Position numbers and translations under genes: made by a program. From Zanthoxylum bungeanum (Eukaryota > Streptophyta > Magnoliopsida > Sapindales > Rutaceae), in NCBI GenBank assembly GCA_019454045.1, contig SKCR01038859.1:150720-214719 (forward strand): a stretch of DNA of 64,000 nt, given 5' to 3'. Below, piece by piece: positions 21,801-30,338 of the stretch. The notes under the pieces were generated by a model, which was not told the DNA's origin, searched no databases, and saw nothing but the letters and a program-made list of their open reading frames with translations. Within the stretch, counting starts at the first letter, position 1, and the number at the start of each line of letters is the position of its first letter.

Positions 21801-22053
21801 TCTCAATCTTAGGTTTTCAAAGATATAAAATTCATAAAAATCAGAGATCATATGAAAAAGTTATTCCCCAAATACTATGGGCGGTTCAACGGAAACACGG
21901 TACAGTCTCATCCCGGGACTTCGATAAATTTACCAATAGTCCCTAAAATCATCTCATGAATATGTTTGAGCCTTAACATAATTTATTCTTCATGCCTTCG
22001 TCCCGTTCGTAATAGTATTACTGTAGGCAGTAGTAAAACTACTGGTCATTACA
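18824..22053 (-). mobile_element. Solo LTR K2, TSD ATAAC, inside the 5' LTR of D
   Basis: Plus-strand ends TGTAACATCCCC and GGTCATTACA are flanked by ATAAC at 18819-18823 and 22054-22058. The 3' LTR of D has the unoccupied site (GGATAGATAACCCTTTA at 29826-29842), which confirms the insertion and the duplication. It is 3230 bp, ~700 bp longer than K0 because of extra sequence at about 20.2-21.4 kb. In element sense it carries a TATATAAAG box (complement of 21625-21633), a pyrimidine/purine tract (21480-21600) and a hairpin array at 19423-19660. It is minus-oriented and has no internal region. Confidence 0.95.
19423..19660 (-). repeat. Hairpin array in LTR K2
   Basis: Same layout as K0 with four units and the loop GTTACGTATCGCCGT or close variants. 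Arms include CTTTGGGG/CCCCCAAAG at 19490-19522 and TTGGGG/CCCCCAA at 19555-19583. The first (GTATGAGGG/CCTCCTATAC) and fourth (CTAAGGG/CCTCCTAG) are weaker. Loop changes such as CGTTATGTAACACCAT in unit 2 show decay. Confidence 0.8.
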
Positions 22054-22566
22054 ATAACCCTTTAATAGATTTCCTTACAGGATAGACATATACCTGTTGG
22101 GCGGGGGGGTAGCCACAATTAGAACTTAATCTTAATGAATTCAGGTAACCTGGTTGACATAGACATATAGTTTAATTGGGTTACACTGGGTATTTACATC
22201 TGGCCATCCACATAAGCTTTTGCAGAATTTCGTGTTTCGGGTTAGTAAACTAATATATTACACAAATGTAAAATAACCACTTCATCTTTTAAAAAGCTAT
22301 TGGAATAATTCACAACCCTGGATAGTTTCTTAATATTGAATTTTCTTTAATCTACTTTCGCGCCTTTTTATTTATTTGTTTTAAATTCAAAGTCACAATT
22401 CAGATCACCATCAAATCAAATAATCAATCCATTAGATACTTGTAATAATTTGACTTCATAAATTAATAGCTTAGGTATTAAGTTCTCGTGGGATCGATAC
22501 TTTTCATACTACTTGAACGATACGTGCGCTTGCACTATACGCATGTGAATACGCCGGTCAAGTTTT

Positions 22567-22584
22567 TGGCGCCGTTGTTGGGGA
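22567..22584 (+). other. Primer-binding site of D (tRNA-Asp type)
   Basis: TGGCGCCGTTGTTGGGGA closely matches the complement of the tRNA-Asp 3' end used by Athila elements (TGGCGCCGTTGCCGGGGA). It is six bases downstream of the LTR end and sets the element's orientation as plus. Confidence 0.9.
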
Positions 22585-22801
22585 CTTATTTATCTTCCAC
22601 TATTAGTTTTGGAGTTAGATACCTTTACTTGTATCTAATTCCTTTTTACTTATTTTTATTATTTTTCTTGTGTTTCAGGTTCTCAAACCCTACATGAGAC
22701 GAACTAGAAGCTTTGAAATCCGACCGCTTGACCTAAAGATTGAAAGAACCATTAGATAGTTGAGAAGGGAAAGGCGAGAAGGCTAAGAAGCAATTGTTAA
22801 C

Positions 22802-23404
22802 ATGGAACCTGAACCTTTAGAAGTTTCACCACCAATTCCCATTCGAGACAGAACCATTCCGGTGGTTGACGGCTTCATTTCCTGTATTGTACTTCCTCCC
22901 TTACCAGCAAATGCGTGTGACATCAAAACATACATTCAGATGATACAGAAGTCAGTTCAGTTTTGGGAGAATGTAACTGAAGATCCTAATGCCCACATTA
23001 GAAACTTCAAGGAAGTTTGCGACACTTTCAATTACAACCGAGCAGTTGAAGAAGCAATGAGACTGCGTGTTCTTCCATATTCCCTGAAAGACAAAGCTAA
23101 AGCTTTGCTACATTCAGTACCAGCCGGTTCCATCATAACTTGGAACACTCTAGCCACCAAATGTCTTGCAAAGTACTTTCCACCAGCCACAACTGCAAAG
23201 CTGAGGAATGACATCACATCTTTTCTGCAACAAGACTTAGAATCCCTCTGTGAAGCTTGGGAAAGGTATAAAGATTTACTCCGAAAATTTCCTCACCATG
23301 AGATTCCAAAATGGATACAAGTCCAAACTTTCTATAATGGACTTTCTGGAATAATGAGAACCACAATCGATGCTATTGCTAGAGGAGCTCTAATGGAAAA
23401 ATGA
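22802..23404 (+). pseudogene. Athila gag (element D)
   Basis: An open frame of 200 residues begins MEPEPLEVSPPIP. The capsid part includes NAHIRNFKEVCDTFNYN, RLRVLPYSLKDKAKALLHSV, FPPATTAKLRNDITSFLQQ, LCEAWERYKDLLRKFPHH and QTFYNGLSGIMRT. These are the conserved blocks of Athila Gag, which forms the particle coat. A TGA after GALMEK closes the frame where the family continues. Upstream, a short Arg-rich stretch from 22694 (MRRTRSFEIRPLDLKIER) is probably the original N-terminus, separated by a stop at 22757. Confidence 0.9.
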
Positions 23405-24382
23405 GAATATCAAGCCCGGGACCTAATTGAAGAAATAGCCAACAATAATTCCTTGTGGCCAACAAAAAGAAGCATGATCCAACGAATTGTTAGAATTTAT
23501 TAAGTTGGAGCCAACATAGCAGTGAATGCCAAGCTGTATCAGATATGTAAATTCATGTAAACTTTCAACATAAAAGGTAATACTGGATCCACAGGTTCAC
23601 CATATGGAGGAGTACCAAAACCAAACCAACATGAAGAGACGGTGAATTATGCCAACAATTTCAATAGATAAGGAAACAATCCATAGTCAAACACCTACAA
23701 CCCAAGGTGGAGGAATCATCCCAATTTCGCCTGGAGCAACAATTCAGGGGAAAAGAACTATCCACCACCTAGATTCCAACAACAGAACAAAGGCCACGAG
23801 CATGAAAAAGAACAAAGAATAGCAGAAGTGCTAGCTCAGTTAAAAAAATACTATGCTATATTTCAGATCCAATCAGCTTCCATTAAAGCACTTAAGAATC
23901 AAATTGGACAACTGGCTAATGCTCAGAGTTACAGGTCACCAGGAAATCTTCCCAGCAATACAGAACCAAATCCAAGGAACCGAGGGAAGGAGCAATATCA
24001 AGCCATAACTTTGGAAAACGGTACAGAAATCAACAAAGATATTGGATTCAAGGCATCCATTAAGGAAGTTCCAAAAGATGCAGTTCCATATATGGAGGAA
24101 AAAGAAGCAAAGGAAAAAGAACCAGAAAAAATCACTCTACCTCCACGTTTTCCATAGCGTCTCCTGAAAAACAAACTAGACAAGCAGTTTGCTCGATTAT
24201 TGGAGGTGTTCAAAAAGCTGCATATCAACATCCCATTTGCAGAAGCCTTGGAAGAAATGCCCAGCTATGTTAAATTCATGAAATATATTCTTTCACAAAA
24301 GTGGAGATTGGGAGATTATGAGACAGTAGCATTGACGGAAGAATGCAGCGCCATCATTCAGAGGAAACTTCCCCAAAATTGA
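23405..24382 (+). pseudogene. Athila gag C-terminus and gag-pol linker (element D)
   Basis: Broken frames continue with YNPRWRNHPNFAWSNN (~23700-23745), the Athila post-capsid motif. A 109-residue frame follows (23828-24157): SASIKALKNQIGQLANAQ, LPSNTEPNPR and ITLENGTEI, then an acidic EEKEAKEKEPEKI and LPPRFP. The next frame, 24200-24382, reads EVFKKLHINIPFAEALEEMP and SYVKFMKYILSQKW, the usual region before protease. Stops at 23402, 23502, 23560, 24155 and 24380 break it. Confidence 0.8.
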
Positions 24383-24732
24383 AAGATCTTGGCAGTTTCA
24401 CTATCATATACACTATCGGAGAACATTACATTGGTAACACTTTATGTGATTTAGGAGTAAGTGTTAATTTAATGCCTTTTTCTATTTATAGGAAACTGTA
24501 AATAAGAGAAGTAATGCCTACCTCAGTCTCTCTACAACTTGCTGATAGAGTACTCACATTTTCGAGAGGAGTAGTTGAAGATGTGCTGGTCAAAGTCGAC
24601 AAACTCATTCTCCCAACAGATTTCATTATCCTTGATATGGAAGAAGACAAAGATATTTCTATCATCCTTGGGAGACCATTTTTGGCTACATGTATTGATG
24701 TTCAAAAAAGAGAACTAACCATGAAAGTGTAG
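24383..24732 (+). pseudogene. Athila aspartic protease (element D)
   Basis: Frames read YTIGEHYIGNTLCDLGVSVN, MPTSVSLQLADRVLTFSRGV, VEDVLVKVDKLILPTDFIIL and IILGRPFLATCIDV. This is the retroviral-type protease of Athila, with the active-site Asp in LCDLGVSVN at ~24448 (family usual LCDLGASVN) and the IILGRPFL flap-end block. Stops at ~24452 and 24500 separate the active site from the rest. Confidence 0.85.
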
Positions 24733-24765
24733 GACCAAGAAGTTACCTTCAATGTTTTCAAAGCC

Positions 24766-25440
24766 ATGAAATACACGAGTGAAGAAAAAGAGGAATGTTT
24801 CAGAATTGATGTTGAAAAACTACCTCTACCAATAACTATCAAAGTGATTCGGAGTTTTCTCGGACATGCTGGCTTTTACAATAGATTTATCAAAGACTTC
24901 TCAAAGATTGCTAAACCTCTGTGCAATCTTCTGGAGAAAGATTTTCTTTTCAATTTCACCAGAGAATGCCACGAAGCTTTTGAGATCTTAAAACAGAAGC
25001 TGGTCTCTACCCCCATCATAGTAGCACCTGACTGGACCCTTCCATTTGAGGTGATGTGCGATGCTAGTGATTTTACTGTAGGTGCAGTTTTAGGACAACG
25101 CAAAGCAAAGATTTTCCATACCATTTACTACTCCAGCAGAACTCTAAATGAAGCTCAACTCAACTACACAACAACTAAAAATGAGTTGTTTGCAGTTGTG
25201 TTCGCTTTTGATAAATTCTGGTGGTGGTCTACACAAATTATTCAGCAATCAAATACTTGATCGTGAAGAAAAATGACAAACCCAGATTGATCCGTTGGAT
25301 ACTTCTACTGCAAGAATTTGATGTAGAGATCCGAGACTAGAAATAAATAGAAAACCAAGCAACAGATTATTTATCAAGGCTCAAGAATAGAGAAACAGCT
25401 GGCAAAGAACTGACAATCAAAGAAACTTTTCCATATGAAC
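24766..25440 (+). pseudogene. Athila RT thumb/connection and RNase H; RT palm deleted (element D)
   Basis: The 164-residue frame begins with the protease-RT linker (YTSEEKEECFRIDVEK) and jumps directly to IKVIRSFLGHAGFYNRFIKD (RT thumb), KPLCNLLEKD, then RNase H: FEVMCDASDFTVGAVLGQ (first catalytic Asp), YYSSRTLNEAQLNYTTTKNE and [11 protein letters not shown]. The fingers and palm, including YxDD, are absent, and the join is in frame. After 25260 the RNase H end continues in broken frames ([25 protein letters not shown]). Element D could not have made its own reverse transcriptase. Confidence 0.9.
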
Positions 25441-25499
25441 AGTTATTTTCCATGAAACAGCATGATGTCCATTGGTATGCTGACTATGTTAACTAAATA

Positions 25500-26290
25500 G
25501 TGTCAAGAAATGGCCGTTGGAATGGACAACTCAACAACGGAAGAAATTCTTCAAAGAAGTCAAGCGTTATGTCTGGGATAAGCCGTACCTGTTCAAACGC
25601 TATGCTGATCAATTACTGAGACAACGTGTTCCACATGAGGAGGTCAATAGTGTCTTGCAACATTGTCACTCGTCATCATACGATGGACACTTCAGCGGGA
25701 ATAAAATTACAGTCAAAGTCTTACAATCAGGTTTGTTCTGGCCCACTCTTTTTAAAGATGCTTATCTTTGTGCTCTTCAATGTGACAGGTGCCAGAGAAC
25801 AGGAAATATTTCAAGGAGAAATGAAGGACCTCTGTAAAATATTCTGGAAGTGGAAATATTTGATGTATATGGGATTGACTTTATGGGACCCTCTGTTCCA
25901 TCATTTGGAAACCTGTATATAGTAGTTGCAGTAGACTACGTCTCCAAATGGGTTGAAGCAATTGTACTACCATCCAATGATTCAAAAGTGGTGATAAAAT
26001 TCCTTTAAAAGAATATTTTCACTCGTTTCGGAACACCTTGGGCTATTATTAGCAATGGTGCCACACGTTTCTTCAACAAATACTTCGATGGAATCCTATC
26101 CAAATACGGAGTTACTCATAAAGTTACCACTGCCTATCATCCACAGTCAAATGGACAGGTTGAAGTTTCGAACAGGGAGATCAAAAGAATCTTGGAGAGA
26201 ACCGTTGGATCAACAAGGAGGGACTGGTCTATAAAATTGGATGATGCATTATGGGCCTACCAGACAGCTGACAAATTTGTCTTTTACTAA
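25500..26290 (+). pseudogene. Athila integrase, C-terminus replaced (element D)
   Basis: The N-terminal HHCC zinc domain reads CHSSSYDGHFSG ... CDRCQRTGNISRRN. The core has the first catalytic Asp in [15 protein letters not shown], then [11 protein letters not shown]. The second catalytic position is [10 protein letters not shown] with Asn at 26054-26056 where the family has Asp. The Glu is in [15 protein letters not shown], followed by [10 protein letters not shown]. Sequence then leaves the integrase at ~26270 and enters a non-coding stretch preceding the LOG copy. Frameshift near 25835 and stop at 26006. Enzymatically dead. Confidence 0.9.
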
Positions 26291-26483
26291 TAATTGTAAT
26301 TTTTTTTTGTTATTTTCTTTTATTTTCTCCGACAAGATCCAGGCTTTTTGACCTTCACGATTTATTTTACTATTTAACTAATAATTATCATTTAGTAGGT
26401 ACTAGTGCTACTATTATTACTCACTTTTTTCAGGTGTTATGAATTCAACTCATCATTGCATTTTTGAAGGCATCCAAATAAAA

Positions 26484-27134
26484 ATGGAAGCCACTTCAAA
26501 AAGACGAGTTGTAAATATCTATATCTTTTATGTTACTAGTATTGGTACTAAGCCACAATATGTGGCGGCAGCACAGGAATTGAGACGAGTCTTACCTGAA
26601 AAGAATATGCACTTAGTATATGGCGGTGTTAATCTTGGACTAATGGGGATCATTTCAAAGACCGTATAGGATAGAGGCAGCCAAGTCTTGGGAATCATCC
26701 CAAAATCTTTATTGGAGGTGAATCTGATAGGACCATCAAACAGAGAGAAACTAATTGTGGCAGGTATGTCTGAACAACTGGTAGAAATGATTAATCGTGC
26801 TGATGCTTTTATTGCTTTGCCAGGTGGCTTGGGTACAATGGAAGAAATCTTTACTGTAATATCTTGGGCGAACTTGAACATACACTAGAAACCAATTAAA
26901 CTGTTCAATGGATATGGATTTTATGATTTTTTGTGTATTTCTTGATGATGTCCAGAGAAATTGGTTTGTGTCAAAACCTTTAAAAAACTCCTCTTTACTG
27001 CCAGAACTGCCCTAGATTTAATTGACCAAATCTTAGCATTTGAACCAAAAATTGACCCTATCCTTTCCAAGATAAACTAGTTCGATAATGATCGTGGTAA
27101 CAAGCGTCAGATAAATCTATATCTTAACCTTTAA
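26484..27134 (+). pseudogene. LOG-like cytokinin-activating enzyme, captured copy in element D
   Basis: From ATG 26484 the frame reads VNIYIFYVTSIGTKPQYVAA, AQELRRVLPEKNMHLVYGGV and NLGLMGIISKTV. After TAG 26667 it continues GSQVLGIIPKSLLEVNLIGP, MSEQLVEMINRADAFIALPG and GLGTMEEIFTVISWANLNIH, then TAG 26886, KPIKLFN and YDF. After a shift it reads ARTALDLIDQILAFEPKIDP, TAG 27078, and ends TAA 27134. That is ~217 codons, a normal LOG length. The PGGxGTxxE phosphoribohydrolase signature is intact (ALPGGLGTMEE). LOG enzymes convert cytokinin riboside monophosphates to active bases in the cytosol. The copy has no introns, sits between integrase and the 3' UTR in element orientation, and is collinear with 14687-15333 in E. 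It is broken by three stops and at least two frameshifts. Confidence 0.92.
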
Positions 27135-28451
27135 ATTTTCTTTGTAGATATAGAATTTCAGCTAACCAGGTACTATCTTCTAAACTCATCTTCTACTTTT
27201 TAAGACAATGGGGACAACATCACATTTAGATTTGGGGGAGGGAAATATTTGATTAGTATCTTGTAATTATTCTGTTATTTTTATTTGATTTTTAGTTAAA
27301 ATTTTCAAAATATTCAAAAAAATTGAAAAACTTTACAAAAATTTTAAAAAAAATATATTTTATATTTTTATGTTTTTAACATGATTAATCAGGTGAAATT
27401 GGTGTGAGATAGTTGTGTAAGGAATTTTCACTCCTAAGACGTATCTCAACCTATTTCGGAATAAGTTAATTTTTGTTTATTTCCTTTTGAATTATTTAAT
27501 TTGTGAATTCTCCAAAATATTGACTAAAATGAATCTTTATATGCTCAATTGATAGGTATTATCAACATACAAGGTAACATACGGAAATGAGTTGTAATTT
27601 ACGAGTTTGTAATATTATGTGCTCTAGTTTAATTGGAGGAATCATCTAAAAAGTAATGGGATAAAAAAATGTTGAGATCCGATTTATTAAGTTTGTATTG
27701 GTGTTTTAACACCTAATTCCCTAAAATCAACTGGTTTGGAAGCCACTGGCCCAAAGTTTGCTACATGGATCAAAGATGTTAGAAAAATATATATATATCT
27801 GAAGTCCGAGTAATTAAGTCCGTAGGGGTGTCTTGACACCTGCTGCCCTAAAGTCAACTGGTTTGGAAATCGCTAGCCTAAAGCTCGCTATATGGATATA
27901 AAATATTATATATAAATAAAAAAAAATCAGAAAAAACAGAAAAATATTTCATTGCCTAAACAAAGGTGTGAATTCTGATATAACTTTAGGATAAAAATAT
28001 TACTCTCTTTTCAACTACACTTGTGAATATTGTGGGCACAATGACTTGATTAATACTTGTTAGCTGTGTATATGGAGAATAGTAAAAATAATCGGATAAT
28101 TTACTTATTCGGTAATTTAAAAAGAAAGAAAACAACTCTAAACTTAGATAAGAAGTTTCACCTGATTAGCACTAACTCGTTTACTCTATTTTTCTCTTGT
28201 CTTTTGCTTTTTTGTGCATTAGTTTTACTATCTTTTTACTTTTGTGAAACATTTGTGGGTATCGTTGCTATAAGCCCTCACGAGACTACAACTCGTCCAC
28301 TAGGGAAACCTAGGGGTTCAAAGGCTTGTTGCATATGCTAAATGAAACTGTGATCCCTACGAAAGTGGCTTAGTTTAATGTTTATTTTAAAGATGTTTAT
28401 GTTATTTTATTTTTTTTTGCTCGAGGACTAGCAAAATTTTAGGTTTGGTGG
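27135..28451 (+). other. 3' UTR and polypurine tract of element D
   Basis: AT-rich, no gene. It contains two diverged ~130-bp tandem units (27672-27790 and 27791-27905) with core CTAAAATCAACTGGTTTGGAA and small palindromes GGTGTTTTAACACC / GTGTCTTGACAC. It is homologous to the 3' UTR of E (13345-14686). The end (28420-28451) reads GCTCGAGGACTAGCAAAATTTTAGG then GTTTGGTGG, the usual Athila PPT region before LTR TG. Confidence 0.75.
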
Positions 28452-30333
28452 TGTGATATTTTGATGTGTTTTGTGTTATTTTGTAGATAAATAAAGTTTC
28501 AGGACTATCTGTAATCAATTCAGGCTAAAACAGTGAAAAACAGACAAAATGGCAAAACTATCATTTGGTGCGTCGTGACACGCACTCTGCATCGCGATCG
28601 CTAACGTGCGTCGGAGTCCATTAACTTGAGCTAGGACATGTGTCACATTCAGATAAGATTTGCTAAAATAAGCCGTGCTCACGTGCGCTGAATCTACTAA
28701 CATGTGTCTGCCACATGTCAACATCTCAGGAAATCTGCTAACGTGCGTCGTGCCACATGTCACCATCACATGCTGCCGACAATCATCATCACCACATCAG
28801 CATAATTATTGAATTAATCTTTCATCCCCTGCCACGTGTCAGCCGATCCGCGTTTGGCGCTGCAAATCATGGCGTGTCACAAAGCATAATGGCTACACAT
28901 CGTGACGCGCCAAGCCTATTGGTGCCTATAAATGAGCTCGAAATTTCAGTTGTAATATCATACTTTTCTCTATGTAATTCATTAAGAATACTAGAGGATT
29001 GTATCTTGTTTGTTTATTTAAAGCTTTCAGAAATTAATTTCTGCTTTTGCACTTTTTTTTCTTTCCTTTTCACTCTTTAATTTCTGCAATTTACTTTTAC
29101 GCACAATATTTTCCTTTCTTTACTTTTCAGCAATTTACTTTTCAGTAATGAGGAGGTAACTCCCCCTTACTGAGGTGAAAGGTAAAATTTTTATTTCTAA
29201 TATTTAGATTAATCTCCCTTAAATATAATATATAAACTAGTTAAAACCTGACTTAATGAGGATATCGTTATATTGGTCGGTTGGTAATTATTAAAATTGG
29301 TTTTAACCTGACTAAACTGGATACCGCCTGGTTGGTCGGTTGGTAATTAATTATTAATTTGACTTAATCAGGATAGCGCCTATATGGCTGGTTGGTAATT
29401 ATCACTCAAAGTTAATATATTATATTAAGGAAGATATCTAAAATAGTAGTGATAAAAGTGGATCATTTAACCTGCAGCATTTTCTTTTATTGTACTTTTA
29501 CATTTTTACTTTCCAGCATTTACTTTTCCACATTTACTTTTCAGTATTTACTTTATGTCTTTTATTTTATTTATGTTTTTATTAGCCGTAAATATGTGTC
29601 GTAACTAAGCCCGTTATCTGGGGTTGTGAAGAATTCCAATATCACCGGTTTATAAGGGGTTATTTTATAGTTTGGGTAATATAAAAGAATTACTTATTAA
29701 ATCTTAAGCTTAATGCTGCTTGTTAATCGGCCACTAATAAGATTGATCAGGTAAACTTATAATAAACTTAACAAGGAATTTTAGGTTTCAACCTTATACT
29801 TAATAGCCCACGATCTTCATGGAGGATAGATAACCCTTTAATAGATTTTCTTACAGGATAAACATATACATGTCGGAGGGGTAGCCACAATTAGAACTTA
29901 ATCTTAATGAATTCAGGTAACTTGGTTGACACAGATATATGGTTTAATTGGGTTACATTGGGTATTTACATCTGACCATCGACAGAGACTTTTGCAGAAT
30001 TTTGTGTTCCAAGTCAGTAAACTAATATATTACACAAATGTAAAATAACCACTTCATCTTTTAAAAAGATATTAGAATAATTCACAACCCTCGATAGTTT
30101 CTTAATATTGAATTTTCTTTAATCTACTTTTGCCGCCTTTTTATTTATTTATTTTAAATTCAAAGTCACAATTCAGATCACCATCCAATCAAACAATCAA
30201 TCCAATTGATACTTGTAATAATTTGACATCATAAATTAATAGCTTAGGTATTAAGTCCTCATGGGATAGATAATTTTTATACTATTTGAACGATACATGC
30301 ACTTGCGTTATATGCGTGTGAATACGTCGGTCA
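28452..30333 (+). repeat. 3' LTR of Athila element D
   Basis: Starts TGTGATATTTTGATG directly after the PPT and ends ...CGTCGGTCA. It is 1882 bp and aligns with 17469-22560 minus K2. It keeps CCTATTGG followed by TATAAATGA (28927-28935), a CAAT/TATA arrangement missing from the 5' LTR. A G-box GCCACGTGTC lies at 28831. The unoccupied K2 site (ATAAC once) is at 29830-29834. The 5 bp after it (AATAT) pair with AATAG before the 5' LTR. Confidence 0.9.
28927..28935 (+). promoter_or_regulatory. TATA box of the D 3' LTR
   Basis: TATAAATGA lies 11 bp after CCTATTGG, in the position expected for the retroelement promoter. The 5' LTR lost this segment (CTATTGGCTCG at ~17936-17945). Confidence 0.65.
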
Positions 30334-30338
30334 AATAT

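Larger units (their letters stand above)
17400..22560 (+). repeat. 5' LTR of Athila element D (interrupted by K2)
   Basis: It ends ...GCCGGTCA at 22560, seven bases from a tRNA-Asp primer site. It starts with TGATGAGTGGTAAATG, and the 5 bp before it (AATAG, 17395-17399) nearly match those after the 3' LTR (AATAT, 30334-30338). Without the K2 insertion and its duplicated ATAAC it is ~1.93 kb. From 17469 it aligns along its length with 28452-30333. It holds repeated CTAACGTGC motifs (17602-17760) and a G-box, CCACGTGTCA, at 17851. Compared with the 3' LTR it lacks ~14 bp carrying the TATA box near 17940. Its first 69 bp have no counterpart in the 3' LTR. Confidence 0.85.

Noticed and set aside
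28757..29080. 107-codon frame MSPSHAADNHHHHISI...
   Set aside because: It lies wholly within the 3' LTR of D and is not preserved in the 5' LTR.
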